Positions 26,968 through 37,424 of a stretch of DNA of 64,000 nt are shown piece by piece (the stretch's first letter is position 1; each line of letters opens with the position of its first letter). The DNA is taken from NCBI RefSeq assembly GCF_013184985.2, contig NZ_CP063418.1:1426001-1490000 (forward strand). Direction: 5' to 3'. This stretch comes from Actinomyces faecalis (lineage in GTDB: Bacteria > Actinomycetota > Actinomycetes > Actinomycetales > Actinomycetaceae). Both the position numbers and the translations under genes were made by a program. A model generated the notes under the pieces. The model did not search any database. It was not told the origin of the DNA and saw nothing but the letters and a program-made list of their open reading frames with translations.

Positions 26968-27531
26968 TCAGTCGGTGACGCGAGAGATGTAGTCACCGCT
27001 GCGGGTGTCCACCTTGACCTTGTCACCCTCGTTGAGGAAGAGGGGCACCTGGATCTCGGCGCCGGTCTCCAGGGTGGCGGGCTTGGTCCCGGCCGAGGAG
27101 CGGTCGCCCTGCAGGCCAGGCTCGGTGTGGGAGATGGTGAGCACGACAGCGGCCGGCAGCTCGACGAAGAGCACGGAGTCCTCGTGGAAGGCCACGATGA
27201 CGTCCTGGCCCTCGAGCATGTAGGTGGCGGCCTCGCCGACGGTCTCGGCAGGCACGTAGGTCTGCTCGTAGGTCTTGACGTCCATGAAGACGAAGTCGTC
27301 GCCGTCCTTGTAGGAGTACTGCATGTCGCGACGGTCGACCGTCGCGGTCTCGACCTTGATACCGGCGTTGAAGGTGCGGTCGACGGTCTTGCCGCTCAGG
27401 ACGTTCTTCAGCTTGGTACGCACGAAGGCCGGACCCTTGCCGGGCTTGACGTGCTGGAACTCGACCACCTGCCACAGCTGGCCCTCGATGTTGAGCACAA
27501 GGCCGTTCTTCAGGTCGTTCGTCGTTGCCAC
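26968..27531 (-). CDS. efp: Translation elongation factor P
   Basis: This 187-residue factor relieves ribosome stalling at polyproline stretches. The start is the GTG at 27531 ([22 protein letters not shown]), preceded by GAGGAA; a GTG five codons upstream would give an unusual 192-residue form. Domain I carries [18 protein letters not shown] with the tip Lys region (KPGKG). The C-terminal OB domains end with [13 protein letters not shown]. It is followed by nusB. Confidence 0.96.
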   Translation of the reverse strand: MATTNDLKNGLVLNIEGQLWQVVEFQHVKPGKGPAFVRTKLKNVLSGKTVDRTFNAGIKVETATVDRRDMQYSYKDGDDFVFMDVKTYEQTYVPAETVGEAATYMLEGQDVIVAFHEDSVLFVELPAAVVLTISHTEPGLQGDRSSAGTKPATLETGAEIQVPLFLNEGDKVKVDTRSGDYISRVTD

Positions 27532-27597
27532 GAGTGGGTTCCTCACTGTTGGGGGCGAAAGTCAGACGCCTGCCATCCTATCGCGCCCACCCTGGGG

Positions 27598-28110
27598 TCA
27601 GGACAGTGCCTGCGCCACCTCAGCCGCTGTGGTGTCCGTGGTATCGACGACACGTGTGGCCAGCTGCCGGCACTGAGCGTCACGCTCGTGAAGCATCTGG
27701 GTGAACAGGTGGTTGACGTTGCCCAGCGCCACCGAGCGCGGCGCGTCCAGGCCGTTGCGGTGGGCCAGGCGGCGTACCGAGGCCGTCAGCGCCACCACCT
27801 GGGCACCACGCTGGCGTACGAGCCCCACGGCCTCACGCACCGCTTCCTGCGCCAGGCACCCCGATCCGAGAGCCACCACGCCGTCAGGCTCCGTGAGGAC
27901 CTCAGCCAGCACGTCGAGGGCGGCCTGGGCCTCGGCACCGCGGTAGCGGTCCTCCCCCACGGCCACGAGGGCCGACTCCGGCGGGACCCCGAGCCGGCAG
28001 GCCACGACCTGCGCCAGGTCGACGAGCTCGGTACCGCGCAGCGCGGTCAGCTCCCGCCCCACGCTGGAGCAGCCCGCACCGGGCGGGCCGATGAGGACGA
28101 CCGGGCTCAT
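27598..28110 (-). CDS. Degenerate shikimate kinase-like protein
   Basis: The 170 residues have the shikimate kinase fold pattern but altered active-site residues. The P-loop reads GPPGAGCSSVG, with Cys where the catalytic Lys of GxGKST should be. The shikimate-binding DxD is reduced to ELVDLAQ, and the GGG loop becomes ALGSGCL. The gene overlaps the preceding aroKB by 4 bp (ATGA), so it is cotranscribed and coupled. Because aroKB carries an intact AroK domain, this copy is probably a non-catalytic paralogue, perhaps a regulatory or structural partner. It could be mistaken for aroK by similarity alone. Confidence 0.78.
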   Translation of the reverse strand: MSPVVLIGPPGAGCSSVGRELTALRGTELVDLAQVVACRLGVPPESALVAVGEDRYRGAEAQAALDVLAEVLTEPDGVVALGSGCLAQEAVREAVGLVRQRGAQVVALTASVRRLAHRNGLDAPRSVALGNVNHLFTQMLHERDAQCRQLATRVVDTTDTTAAEVAQALS

Positions 28111-29873
28111 GCCTGCTCCTTCGTCACGGCCTGGTGGGCCGCCTCAAGCACGGAGCGCTCCGGCTCGACCCCGCGCACGGGACGGGCGAGCCCGTCAAGG
28201 AGCACCATCCGGATCCGGCCTGAGCGGACCTTCTTGTCGCGCAGCATCACGGTCTCCATCTCCTCCCAGCGGCCACGGCCCTCCGGGAAGGAGACAGCCA
28301 GGCCGGCCGCGGTGAAGGCCTCACGATGCAGCGCCACCGTCCGCGCGTCCAGCAGGCCCAGACGCTCAGCGACCTGCGCGGCGTAGACACAGCCCACGGC
28401 CACCGCCTCACCGTGGCGCCAGCGGTACCCGGTCACCGTCTCGATCGCGTGGGCGTAGGTGTGGCCGTAGTTGAGCACCTCGCGCAGCCCCACCTCGGTC
28501 AGGTCCTGCCCGACCACCGCGGCCTTAACCGCCACCGAGCGGGCAACGAGCTCGGCGAGCACGGGCGAGTCTGCGTCAACCAGGTCCGCAGGGTCGGCCG
28601 CCACCAGGTCCAGGATGACGGGGTCGGCGATGAGGCCGCACTTGACGACCTCGCCCAGTCCCGCCCGTAGCTCCGCCTCCGGCAGGCTCACCAGGGTCCC
28701 CAGGTCGCACAGGACCGACGCCGGGGTGTGGAAGGCTCCGACGAGGTTCTTACCTGCTGCGGTGTCGATCCCCGTCTTGCCGCCGACGGCGGCGTCCACC
28801 ATGGCCAGCAGCGTGGTAGGCACCTGGACCACCGGGACACCGCGCAGCCAGCTCGCCGCGGCGAAGCCGGCCAGGTCGGTCGTCGCCCCGCCTCCGATTC
28901 CGATGACGACGCCGTCACGTCCGATCCTGGCCTGTCCCAGCGCCTCCCACAGCGTCGAGAGCGTCTGGGCGTTCTTCGCGGTCTCGCCTCCGGGGACCTC
29001 GACCCGGCTGGTGCGCAGCCCGGCGTCTTGCAGCACCGTCTCGTAGCGCTCGGCGACCTGCCGGACGGAGTCGGCGTGGACCAGGGCCACACCGCCGGCT
29101 CCGCCTCCGGGAGCCTTGCTGGTACCTGTCACGACGTACTGAGCCAGGTCGTGGCCGATGACGACGTTGTAGGGCTGCGACCCTCCGACGCGGATCCGTA
29201 CCTGACCGTTCTCGTCAGGTACTGCCGCCGGGGCGGGCACGCCGTGCGTGTGCTCGTGCCCTCCACCTGCCTCTTTGCCGGAGCCGCCCGGCTCAACCTT
29301 GCGCAGCAGCGTCAGGACGGCTGAGGTGACCTGTTCCGGGCTCAGGCCGTCCGTGCGCACCGTGTGCGTCGCGACCTCCTCGTACAGGTGGTGACGTGCT
29401 GCGTGGAGCTGTTCCATGCGCGCCAGGACGGGGTCAGCCAGCAGGTCCTCGTCGTCCGAGCTGGCTGTGGCCGGCGTCATGAGCGGGCGACCGCTACCGT
29501 CACCCACGTGCGCGGCCGCGGTCGCCGGCTCGGCGGCCAGGTGGATAACGAGCCGTCCCGTCAGCATCTGACGGTTCTCCTCGCGCAGCACCGCTCCCCC
29601 ACCCAGCGCCACCACGCCCTGAGCCGCAGCAGGTGAGGTCAGGACGTGCCGCAGGGTACGGGTCTCACGGTCCCGAAAGCCCTCCTCGCCCTCAGCCGCG
29701 AAGATCTCCGGGATCGTGGCCCGTGCCCGACGACGGATCTCGGCGTCGGTGTCAGTGACCTGGACGCCCAGGGCCACGGCCAGCTGGCGTGCCACGGTCG
29801 TCTTACCCGCGCCAGGCAGGCCGACGAGGATGATGGGCAGGATGTCGGTGCGGATTCGAGGCTGGTACTTCAC
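28107..29873 (-). CDS. aroKB: Bifunctional shikimate kinase / 3-dehydroquinate synthase fusion
   Basis: The protein has about 588 residues and two enzymes of the shikimate pathway. Residues ~12-200 are a shikimate kinase with intact P-loop [27 protein letters not shown] and ALGGGAVL. A Gly/His-rich linker (~200-225) follows. Residues ~225-588 are an NAD-dependent 3-dehydroquinate synthase with [37 protein letters not shown], and the metal-ligand segments [21 protein letters not shown] and HGEAVAVG. Two adjacent GTG codons (29876, 29873) can start it. The second gives a typical 4-bp overlap with the aroC stop. Confidence 0.94.
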   Translation of the reverse strand: MKYQPRIRTDILPIILVGLPGAGKTTVARQLAVALGVQVTDTDAEIRRRARATIPEIFAAEGEEGFRDRETRTLRHVLTSPAAAQGVVALGGGAVLREENRQMLTGRLVIHLAAEPATAAAHVGDGSGRPLMTPATASSDDEDLLADPVLARMEQLHAARHHLYEEVATHTVRTDGLSPEQVTSAVLTLLRKVEPGGSGKEAGGGHEHTHGVPAPAAVPDENGQVRIRVGGSQPYNVVIGHDLAQYVVTGTSKAPGGGAGGVALVHADSVRQVAERYETVLQDAGLRTSRVEVPGGETAKNAQTLSTLWEALGQARIGRDGVVIGIGGGATTDLAGFAAASWLRGVPVVQVPTTLLAMVDAAVGGKTGIDTAAGKNLVGAFHTPASVLCDLGTLVSLPEAELRAGLGEVVKCGLIADPVILDLVAADPADLVDADSPVLAELVARSVAVKAAVVGQDLTEVGLREVLNYGHTYAHAIETVTGYRWRHGEAVAVGCVYAAQVAERLGLLDARTVALHREAFTAAGLAVSFPEGRGRWEEMETVMLRDKKVRSGRIRMVLLDGLARPVRGVEPERSVLEAAHQAVTKEQA

Positions 29874-31090
29874 CACTGCGTCCTGTCTGCCACGTGCGCG
29901 AGGTAGGCCTCCAGGTTACGCCGGGCCTCGGCTACCGAGTCCCCGCCGGTCTTCTCCAGCAGGGCCTGTGCCAGGACCAGCGCCACCATCGCCTCGGCGA
30001 TGACGGCGCCGGGGACGACGGCGGTCGTGTCCGAGCGCTGGTGCAGACCCGTCGACGCCGAGCCGTCAGCCAGGTCCACCGTGCGCAGGGCGTGGGGCAC
30101 GGTCGAGATCGGCTTGTAGGCGGCTCGCACCACGACCGGCGCGCCGTTGGAGGTCCCGCCCTCGATACCACCGGCACGGTTGGAGGCGCGCTCCAGCCGT
30201 CCCCCGTCCACGGCCAGGATCTCGTCATGAGCAGCACTGCCCCGCCGGGCGGCCTCGGCGAAGCCGTCGCCGATCTCCACGCCCTTGACCGCCTGGATCC
30301 CCATGAGCGCACCGGCCAGGCGAGCGTCCAGGCGCCGGTCGGCCTCGACGTAGGTGCCCAGGCCTACCGGCACCCCGGTGGCAATGACCTCAACGACCCC
30401 TCCCAGGGTGTCCCCGGCCTTCCTGGCCGTATCGATCTCGGCCACCATGGCTGCGCTCGTGGCCGGGTCGGTGCAGCGCACCGGGTCGGCGCTCAGGCGC
30501 TCCTCGTCGTCCGGGGTCGGTCGCTTGACGTCGTCCGCAAGAGCCACGCCGCCCACGCGCACCACGTGGCTGACCAGCCGGATCCCGGCCACCTGGCTGA
30601 GGACCGCCCCCGCCACCGCTCCCAGTGCCACCCGGGCGGCAGTCTCACGCGCTGAGGCCCTCTCCAGCACGGAACGGGCGTCCGGCAGGTCGTACTTGAG
30701 GATGCCGGACAGGTCCGCGTGCCCCGGGCGCGGGCGTGTGAGGGGGCGATTGCGCGCGATCTCGCGCTCGTCCCCGGTGCCGGCGTCCACGAGCAGGGCC
30801 GAGGGGGCGACGGGGTCAGGGCTCATCACGACCGACCACTTGGGCCACTCAGAGTTCCCGATCTGCAGCGCCACCGGCGACCCGATCGTGCGGCCGTGAC
30901 GCACTCCGCCCAGGATGGTCAGCTCGTCAGCCTCAAAGGCCTGACGAGCACCACGTCCGTGCCCCAGGCGCCGACGTGCCAGGGCGCGGCTGATCTGCTC
31001 GCTCGTGATCTCCAGGCCCGCGGGCACGCCTTCCATGAGGGCGGTCAGGGCCTGGCCGTGTGACTCACCGGCGGTCGTCCATCGCAGCAT
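29870..31090 (-). CDS. aroC: Chorismate synthase
   Basis: This 406-residue FMN-dependent enzyme converts EPSP to chorismate. Signatures are [21 protein letters not shown] at the start, [34 protein letters not shown] in the middle, and [24 protein letters not shown] with [16 protein letters not shown] at the C-terminal part. A GGGAGGATGG ribosome-binding site precedes ATG 31090. A much longer open frame upstream overlaps aroE and is spurious. It lies between aroE and aroKB. Confidence 0.97.
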   Translation of the reverse strand: MLRWTTAGESHGQALTALMEGVPAGLEITSEQISRALARRRLGHGRGARQAFEADELTILGGVRHGRTIGSPVALQIGNSEWPKWSVVMSPDPVAPSALLVDAGTGDEREIARNRPLTRPRPGHADLSGILKYDLPDARSVLERASARETAARVALGAVAGAVLSQVAGIRLVSHVVRVGGVALADDVKRPTPDDEERLSADPVRCTDPATSAAMVAEIDTARKAGDTLGGVVEVIATGVPVGLGTYVEADRRLDARLAGALMGIQAVKGVEIGDGFAEAARRGSAAHDEILAVDGGRLERASNRAGGIEGGTSNGAPVVVRAAYKPISTVPHALRTVDLADGSASTGLHQRSDTTAVVPGAVIAEAMVALVLAQALLEKTGGDSVAEARRNLEAYLAHVADRTQW

Positions 31091-31146
31091 GCCGCCATCC
31101 TCCCACACGACCCCTGCGCCGACGGCGGTGGTCTCGCAGGCCGGGT

Positions 31147-32070
31147 CTACCGGCGCTCCAGCGCCTGGGTGACAGCCCGGCGCATGACCGCCACGTCCGG
31201 CAGGTGCCCGGTCATGAGCCGCACCTGCGGCACGGCCTGGTGGAGCAGCATGAGCCAGCCCGCTGCCACCGTGCCGCCGCCCTGCTGCCAGGCGGTCGCC
31301 AGGGCCGTGGGCCAGGGGTCGTAGACGACGTCGAGCAGCGTGGCGCCGCCACGCAGGCCCAGCGCCTCCAGGCGCTCCCGCAGGGCCGGCACCAGCGGGT
31401 CGGCCCCGCGAGCCGGCAGGGTCGAGACCGCCAGCCGTGCCTGGGCCAGGGCCTGGGCGACCTCCCGGCAGGAGGCAGGGTCGTCCGGCCGCCAGGTGAT
31501 GGTCTCGATCTCCAGGCCCATGCGGTGCGCTGCCGCCAGGGCCCGGCCCGGGCCCGCGTGGTGACGTGCGGCGACGACCACTCGTGCCGCGCCCAGCTCG
31601 GTGAGAGCAGCCAGCGCCGAGCACGCCGTCGCCCCCGAGCCGAGCACGAAGGCGGTCAGGCTACCGCCGTCCCGGAGCGGCTCAGAGGGCGCTGCGTCGC
31701 GGAAGGCACCCACGATCCCGGCCACGTCCGTGTTGAAGGCGGCCAGCAGGGCGGGGCCGGTGCCCGAGCGCTGGGCGACGACCGTGTTAGCAGCCCCTAC
31801 CGTCTGGGCCAGGGGGTCGACGACGTCGACCAGCGTGAGCAGCCGCTGCTTGTGCGGCATCGTCACGCTCAGGCCCTCCCAGGTCGGCCCCTCACCCGCG
31901 GGCGCGCCGAGGGCGGCCAGGACCTCCTCCAGCTCACCCGGAGCCACGTCACGGCTGGTGTACCGCCAGTCCGCCAGCCCCAGGTCGGCATAGGCAGCCT
32001 CGTGGAGGACCGGGGACAACGAGTGTGCCACGGGCTGGCCGATCACTGCCGCCCTGTGCCGTGTGCTCAC
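31147..32070 (-). CDS. aroE: Shikimate dehydrogenase
   Basis: The 307-residue protein reduces 3-dehydroshikimate to shikimate. The shikimate-binding segment [20 protein letters not shown] opens the protein and VTMPHK contains the catalytic Lys. A Rossmann nucleotide-binding region starts at [17 protein letters not shown], with a GSGATA variation of the usual GAGGAA. The start is GTG 32070, 2 bp after the mltG stop; a longer frame to 32130 would run into mltG. Cofactor preference cannot be fixed from the sequence. Confidence 0.93.
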   Translation of the reverse strand: MSTRHRAAVIGQPVAHSLSPVLHEAAYADLGLADWRYTSRDVAPGELEEVLAALGAPAGEGPTWEGLSVTMPHKQRLLTLVDVVDPLAQTVGAANTVVAQRSGTGPALLAAFNTDVAGIVGAFRDAAPSEPLRDGGSLTAFVLGSGATACSALAALTELGAARVVVAARHHAGPGRALAAAHRMGLEIETITWRPDDPASCREVAQALAQARLAVSTLPARGADPLVPALRERLEALGLRGGATLLDVVYDPWPTALATAWQQGGGTVAAGWLMLLHQAVPQVRLMTGHLPDVAVMRRAVTQALERR

Positions 32071-32072
32071 GC

Positions 32073-33293
32073 TCAGCTCCCGCTGCTGGTCGTCGACTGC
32101 CCGGAGCAGGTCTCGGCGTGCTCCTCGCACCAGGCCGTCAGCTGCTCGGTGTTCCTCACCTGCTCCTCGTGGGTGGCGGAGAAGAGGGTCTCGCCCGTGT
32201 CCAGGTTGACCGTGACGAAGTACAGCCAGTCACCGGGCGGAGGGTTGATGACTCCCTGGATCGCCTCCAGACCGGGGTTGGAGATGGGACCAGGTGGCAG
32301 TCCCTCGTGCTGGTAGGTGTTGTAGGGGTTGGAGGCGTCGGCGACCTCGTCAGCGGTAGGGATGCCTCCGGTGCGTCCGAGCCCGTAGAGGACGGTGGAG
32401 TCCATCTGCAGCCGACCCTTGGTCTCGCCCTCGGTGTCCGCCAGCCGGTTCTCGATGACCCTGGCCACCTGTCCGTAGTAGCTGACGGAGGCTGCCTCAC
32501 GCTCGACGATCGAGGCCTTGATGAGCACCGTCTCGTAGTCAGCCTCAGCCACGCCCGCCGACTGCAGGCGGGAGACGGTCAGGCTCACCATGGCGCCCAC
32601 GACGTCGGTCGCCGTGGCGTCCTCCGGCACGTCGTAGGTCGAGGGGGCCAGCCAGCCCTCGACCTGGCCGCCGGCGACCTCAGGCAGGCCGATGCCGGTG
32701 GCGTCGGCGAAGGCGGAGTCAACCTCCTCCGAGGTGAATCCCGCGACCGAGACCAGGCGGTCCTTGACCTGCGCCGTCGTGTAGCCCTCCGGGATGGTCA
32801 GGGTGTGGTCCGAGCGCGAGGCAGGGTCCAGCAGCGCGGCCACCGCGTTGGCCGCGGACATCTGCAGGCGCAGCGTGTAGGTGCCGGCCTGGATCTTGGA
32901 CGCGTTGGAGTTCGCGGCGTAGGCGTCGGTGAACGCGCCTACCGTCGCCACCACTCCGGCGTCCTTGAGGATCTGGCCGATCTCGCTGCCAGAGGCTCCC
33001 TCAGGGATGGTCACGACGACCTCGCCGCTTCCGGCACCGGTGTAGTCCGAGACCGAGCTCGAGCCCGCCCTGGCGTCCTTGACCACACCCAGCGCCTGGT
33101 AGGCCACGAAACCGACGCCGGCCAGGACCAGCACCAGGACCAGGGTGCTGATGAGCGCACGTCGACGGCGTCGGCGACGCTCGTGCTCCCGCTGCCGGTT
33201 GCGCTCCCTGCGCCCGGGGCGGGCCTGACGTGGAGCAGATGACGGCTCTGCCTCGTCCTCGCCCAGCGTGGCGAAGAAGTCGTCCTGGCTCAT
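32073..33293 (-). CDS. mltG: Endolytic murein transglycosylase MltG (YceG-like)
   Basis: The 406-residue protein has a basic cytoplasmic N-terminus (~1-45, Arg-rich), a single membrane helix (~46-66) and an extracellular LysM-like/YceG domain. The catalytic Glu is in IKASIVEREA (~280). Conserved RLQMDSTVLYGLG and NPYNTYQHEGLPPGPISNPG follow. MltG cleaves nascent peptidoglycan and helps set glycan strand length. Its ATG overlaps the ruvX stop (ATGA), and aroE follows after 2 bp. This ruvX-mltG-aroE order is standard in actinobacteria. Confidence 0.95.
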   Translation of the reverse strand: MSQDDFFATLGEDEAEPSSAPRQARPGRRERNRQREHERRRRRRRALISTLVLVLVLAGVGFVAYQALGVVKDARAGSSSVSDYTGAGSGEVVVTIPEGASGSEIGQILKDAGVVATVGAFTDAYAANSNASKIQAGTYTLRLQMSAANAVAALLDPASRSDHTLTIPEGYTTAQVKDRLVSVAGFTSEEVDSAFADATGIGLPEVAGGQVEGWLAPSTYDVPEDATATDVVGAMVSLTVSRLQSAGVAEADYETVLIKASIVEREAASVSYYGQVARVIENRLADTEGETKGRLQMDSTVLYGLGRTGGIPTADEVADASNPYNTYQHEGLPPGPISNPGLEAIQGVINPPPGDWLYFVTVNLDTGETLFSATHEEQVRNTEQLTAWCEEHAETCSGQSTTSSGS

Positions 33294-33766
33294 AGTCCAC
33301 CTCTCTGGCTGGGCGCGACGAGCCTGCCTGCCGGCTGGCCCGTCCTGCGTTCGGTCTCCAGGGCTTGCTCGAGGATAACGACAGCCGCGGCCTGGTCAAC
33401 AACCGAGCGGAAGTCCTTGGCGTGGCGTCCTGAGTCGTGCAGGGCCCGGTGCGCGGTCACCGTGCTCAGGCGCTCGTCAACCATCCGTACGGGGACCGGG
33501 CTGACCAGTCCTGCCAGGTCCCGGGCCCAGCGGCGGGCGTCACGGGTCGAGGAGGAGCTCCCTCCCCCCAGCTGCACAGGCAGGCCGACGACGACCTCGA
33601 CGGCCCCGTGCTCCTCAACAAGGTCCGCTGCCTCATCCAGGTCGGCGCCGTAGCGGTCCCGTGACAGCGTGCGCTCCGGGACGGCAAGGATCGCGTCGGC
33701 GTCACAGCGGGCGACGCCGACGCGGGCCTTGCCGACGTCGAAGGCGAGTCTGCTTCCCCGGCGCAC
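33290..33766 (-). CDS. ruvX: Putative Holliday junction resolvase / pre-16S rRNA nuclease RuvX (YqgF)
   Basis: This ~158-residue RNase H-like protein has acidic motifs RLAFDVGKARVGVARCD, VVVGLPVQLGG, VRMVDERLSTVTAHR, and DQAAAVVILEQAL. The GTG at 33766 starts 14 bp after the alaS stop. Frames extending further upstream overlap alaS and are rejected. YqgF homologues are implicated in 16S 5'-end maturation as well as Holliday-junction processing. It is cotranscribed between alaS and mltG. Confidence 0.93.
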   Translation of the reverse strand: MRRGSRLAFDVGKARVGVARCDADAILAVPERTLSRDRYGADLDEAADLVEEHGAVEVVVGLPVQLGGGSSSSTRDARRWARDLAGLVSPVPVRMVDERLSTVTAHRALHDSGRHAKDFRSVVDQAAAVVILEQALETERRTGQPAGRLVAPSQRGGL

Positions 33767-33779
33767 GAGGGCTACCGTC

Positions 33780-36494
33780 TCAGGCGGACAGGGCCTGGGC
33801 GACCACGTCGAGGGCCTGGCTGAGCCGGGAGGCGTCCTGACCGCCGCCCTGCGCCACGTCAGGCTTGCCACCGCCACCGCCGCCCAGCACCTTGGCGCCG
33901 GCACGCACCAGGTCACCTGCCTTGGCGCCCTGCTCGCGTGCCGCGGCGTTGGTGGCCACGATGATGAGCGGGCGCTCACCCGAGACACCGCCCACGGCGA
34001 CGACGGCAGGCTCGCTGTCTCCCAGGCGCTGGCGCACGTCCAGCACGAGGCTGCGCAGCGCGTCAGCCGAGCCGACCGGGCCCAGGCTCGCCGAGGCCAG
34101 CACGTACCCGCCCACGCGAGCCGCGCCGTCGGCCACCTCAGCAGCCTTGGCCACCATGGCTGCCTGCTCAGCAGCAGCAAGCTTCTTCTCAGCGTCCTTC
34201 AGACGCGTCATCAGCGAGGCGATGCGCTCGGGCAGCTCGTCGGCCCGGCCCCCTACCAGCGCCGTGACCTGGGAGACCAGGGCGTGCTCCCTGGCCTGGA
34301 AGTCGTAGGCGCCCTCACCCACCAGGGCGTCGATACGTCGCACACCCGAGCCGATCGAGGACTCCCCCAGGACCGCCACGCGGCCGATATGGCCGGTGGA
34401 GGGTACGTGCGTGCCACCGCACAGCTCCTTGTCAAAGCCGTCACCGATGGTGACCACGCGGACCTCGGTGCCGTACTTCTCGCCGAACAGCGCGATGGCA
34501 CCGGCCTGACGGGCCTCGTCCAGGCTCATGACGTCAGTGCGCACGACCAGGTCCTGGGCCAGCGTGTCGTTGACCAGGGCCTCGATGTCACCCACCTGGC
34601 CGGCCGACAGCGCAGAGCCGTGGCGGAAGTCGAAGCGCAGGCGGGACGGAGAGTTCTCGCTACCCGCCTGGTCGGCGTGCTCGTTGACCACCTGGCGCAG
34701 GCCCGCGTAGACCATGTGGGTCGCGGTGTGCGCCCTGGCGATCGCCAGGCGGCGGGCGGAGTCGATCTCGGCGTAGGCACGCTCGCCCAGCGCGATCGTG
34801 CCCTCGGTCAGCCGACCACGGTGGACGGACAGGCCACGGATCGGGGCCTGGACGTCAACGACCTCGACGACACCGCCGTCGGCCAGGCGGATGACGCCCT
34901 GGTCGGCGAGCTGGCCGCCCATCTCAGCGTAGAAGGGGGTACGGTCCAGCACGACCTCGACCTCAGCCGGTGCCGTGACCGCGGGCTGTGGCACGCCGTC
35001 GACCAGGAGGCCGGTGACACTGGCCTCGGCGCTGGACTCCGTGTAGCCCAGGAAGGTGGAGCCACCACCCATCGCCTTCTCGATCTCCTGGAAGGCACGG
35101 ATGTCAGCGTGACCCGCCTTCTTGGCGCGGGCGTCAGCACGGGCCCGTTCCTTCTGCTCGGCCATGAGGTTGCGGAAGGCAAGCTCGTCGACCTCCACGC
35201 CCTGCTCAGCAGCCATCTCCAGGGTCAGGTCGATGGGGAAGCCGGAGGTGTCGTGCAGCTCGAAGGCGACCGAGCCAGGCACCACCGGCTTGGTCCCGGA
35301 GTCCTTGGCCTTCTCCTTGGCGGCGGCCACCGCCGTGTCCAGGATCGTCGTGCCTGCGGCCAGGGTGCGGCGGAAGGCGTCCTCCTCGGCGTAGGCGACC
35401 TCGCAGATCTGCTCCCAGCCGGTCTCCAGCTCGGGGTAGGACAGCTTCATGACGTCCTTGGAGGCAGTCAGCAGGGTCGGCATCGCGGCGTCGCGGACAC
35501 CGAGCAGACGCATCGAGCGCACCGCGCGGCGGATGAGGCGGCGCAGCACGTAGCCGCGGCCGTCGTTGCCCGGCCGGACGCCGTCGCCAATGAGCATGAG
35601 GGCGCTGCGGACGTGGTCAGCCACCACGCGCATGCGCACGTCGTCCTCGTAGGCCTCGCCCGCGCTGGGACCGGCCGCGCCCAGGCCGTAGCGCTTGCCG
35701 CTCATGGCCTCAGCGGCAGCGATGACGGGGTAGACCTCGTCGATCTCGTACATGTTGGGCTTGTCCTGCATGATGAAGGCCAGCCGCTCCAGACCCGCAC
35801 CGGTGTCGATGGCGGTCTGGTCGAGCTGGCCCACCAGCTCGAAGTCGTGGCCCTCGCCCTCCCCGCGCAGGAACTCGTCGAAGACGAGGTTCCAGATCTC
35901 CAGGAAGCGGTCACCCTGGGTGTCGACCACCGGTCCGCCGTCAGGACCGTACTCGGCACCGCGGTCGTAGTGGATCTCGCAGCAGGCTCCAGCCGGTCCG
36001 GGCTGGCCGGTGGACCAGGAGATCTCCTCGAAGGGAAGCTTCTGGACGTGCTGCTCCGGCACGCCGATGACCTTGGTCAGGTGGTGGAGGGAGACCTCGT
36101 CCCTCTCCCAGATCGTCATCCACAGACGGTCCCCGTCCAGTCCGTACCTCCCCTCGGACCGGGGCCCGGTCAGCAGGTCCCAGGCGTAGGAGATCGCCCC
36201 CTCCTTGAAGTAGTCCCCGAAGGAGAAGTTGCCGTTCATCTGGAAGAACGTGCCGTGACGGGTGGTGCGGCCGACGTTGTCGATGTCGTTGGTGCGGATG
36301 CACTTCTGCACCGAGGCCGCACGGGGCCAGGGCGCCTGCTCCGTACCCAGGATGTAGGGGATGAAGGGCACCATGCCGGCGACGGTGAAGAGGATGGAGG
36401 GCTCCGGGGAGACCAGCGAGACCGAGGGACGGATCTCGTGGCCCTGCGAGGCGAAGTAGTCCAGCCAGCGTGAGCGGATCTCGGAGGTACGCAT
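33780..36494 (-). CDS. alaS: Alanyl-tRNA synthetase
   Basis: The 904-residue class II synthetase has: catalytic core (~1-360) with RTSEIRSRWLDYFASQGHEI, MNGNFSFGDYFKEGAI and GAGLERLAF; an editing domain with HTATHMVYAGL and CGGTHVPSTGHIG supplying the zinc-type His/Cys ligands; and a C-terminal DHHA1 domain with the Gly-rich GGGGGGKPDVAQGGG. ATG 36494 is chosen since the family begins MRTSEIR; an in-frame extension upstream (to 36608) overlaps the rpsD terminator region. It leads alaS-ruvX-mltG-aroE. Confidence 0.97.
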   Translation of the reverse strand: MRTSEIRSRWLDYFASQGHEIRPSVSLVSPEPSILFTVAGMVPFIPYILGTEQAPWPRAASVQKCIRTNDIDNVGRTTRHGTFFQMNGNFSFGDYFKEGAISYAWDLLTGPRSEGRYGLDGDRLWMTIWERDEVSLHHLTKVIGVPEQHVQKLPFEEISWSTGQPGPAGACCEIHYDRGAEYGPDGGPVVDTQGDRFLEIWNLVFDEFLRGEGEGHDFELVGQLDQTAIDTGAGLERLAFIMQDKPNMYEIDEVYPVIAAAEAMSGKRYGLGAAGPSAGEAYEDDVRMRVVADHVRSALMLIGDGVRPGNDGRGYVLRRLIRRAVRSMRLLGVRDAAMPTLLTASKDVMKLSYPELETGWEQICEVAYAEEDAFRRTLAAGTTILDTAVAAAKEKAKDSGTKPVVPGSVAFELHDTSGFPIDLTLEMAAEQGVEVDELAFRNLMAEQKERARADARAKKAGHADIRAFQEIEKAMGGGSTFLGYTESSAEASVTGLLVDGVPQPAVTAPAEVEVVLDRTPFYAEMGGQLADQGVIRLADGGVVEVVDVQAPIRGLSVHRGRLTEGTIALGERAYAEIDSARRLAIARAHTATHMVYAGLRQVVNEHADQAGSENSPSRLRFDFRHGSALSAGQVGDIEALVNDTLAQDLVVRTDVMSLDEARQAGAIALFGEKYGTEVRVVTIGDGFDKELCGGTHVPSTGHIGRVAVLGESSIGSGVRRIDALVGEGAYDFQAREHALVSQVTALVGGRADELPERIASLMTRLKDAEKKLAAAEQAAMVAKAAEVADGAARVGGYVLASASLGPVGSADALRSLVLDVRQRLGDSEPAVVAVGGVSGERPLIIVATNAAAREQGAKAGDLVRAGAKVLGGGGGGKPDVAQGGGQDASRLSQALDVVAQALSA

Positions 36495-36560
36495 AGGAGT
36501 GTGCTCTGTTTCCTCGGTGGGGATAGGTGAAGGACCGGGGCTGAGACTACCCCGGATGCA

Positions 36561-36599
36561 CCGGGCGCCCCGAACCGGCCTGCGGTTCGGGGCGCCCGG
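36561..36599 (-). terminator. Hairpin terminator after rpsD
   Basis: A perfect 16-bp GC stem (arms 36561-36576 and 36584-36599, 7-nt loop) lies 18 bp past the rpsD stop and before alaS. It separates the two transcripts or attenuates read-through. Confidence 0.75.
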
Positions 36600-36617
36600 C
36601 TGCGTCACGCGGGGGTG

Positions 36618-37241
36618 TCAGCGCGAGTAGTACTCAACGACCATCTGGACGTCGCAGGTCACGGGGACCTCGTCACGCTTGGGGCGGCGCACCAGGGTGG
36701 CGGACAGCTTCTCCAGCTCGACGGTCAGGTACTCCGGGACCGGGGGCAGCACGTCGCGGTGCGTGCCGGCAGCGGCGATCTGGAAGGGGACCATGACCTG
36801 GGAGCGCGGGCGGACCTGGATGGTCTGGCCGGGCTTGACGCGGAAGGAGGGACGGTCCACGACCTTGCCGTCCACCATGATGTGGCGGTGGACGACGTCC
36901 TGACGGGCCTGGGCGATGGTGCGGGCGAAGCCGGAGCGCAGGACGAGGGCGTCCAGGCGCATCTCGAGCAGCTCGACCAGGGACTCACCGGTCAGGCCCT
37001 TCTCGCGACGAGCCTCCTCGAAGACGCGCTGGAGCTGAGCCTCACGGATACCGTACTGGGCGCGCAGACGCTGCTTCTCCTTCAGACGCACGGCGTAGTC
37101 GGACTCAGTGCGGCGGCGGGCGCGGCCGTGCTCGCCGGGGCCGTAGGGGCGCTTCTCGAAGTAGCGCACGGCCTTGGGGGTCAGCGGGATGCCGAGGGCG
37201 CGGGACAGACGCACCTGGCGGCGGGAGCGGGAGGAGCTCAT
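36618..37241 (-). CDS. rpsD: 30S ribosomal protein S4
   Basis: The 207-residue primary 16S-binding protein has the S4 N-terminal domain (RALGIPLTPKAVRYFEKRPYGPGEHGRARRR). The S4 RNA-binding domain follows (EMRLDALVLRSGFARTIAQARQDVVHRHIMVDGKVVDRPSFRVKPGQ). No zinc-type cysteine cluster is present. In this genus group rpsD stands apart from the rpsM-rpsK-rpoA cluster and lies near alaS, as here. The 183-bp leader upstream may carry its own promoter, but none is obvious. Confidence 0.97.
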   Translation of the reverse strand: MSSSRSRRQVRLSRALGIPLTPKAVRYFEKRPYGPGEHGRARRRTESDYAVRLKEKQRLRAQYGIREAQLQRVFEEARREKGLTGESLVELLEMRLDALVLRSGFARTIAQARQDVVHRHIMVDGKVVDRPSFRVKPGQTIQVRPRSQVMVPFQIAAAGTHRDVLPPVPEYLTVELEKLSATLVRRPKRDEVPVTCDVQMVVEYYSR

Positions 37242-37424
37242 GAGTCTCTTCTTCCTGTCGGATCGTGTCGCACGCCGGCAGCGGGTGCTTCCGGCGCGGG
37301 GTCAGCCACAGCGGGCCAGGACCCCAGGACTGCCGGTGCGGCCGAGGGCGTACCGGCAACCCGGATACCTTAGCCAGCCCAGCACCCGGCAGGCGAGCCG
37401 TGACGCCCCGGTGTGAGACGTTCC

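Noticed and set aside
33669..36473. 934-codon plus-strand open frame opposite alaS
   Set aside because: Long antisense frames are expected in GC-rich DNA opposite real genes; composition is Gly/Val/Arg/His-skewed and no motif is seen. alaS is unambiguous.
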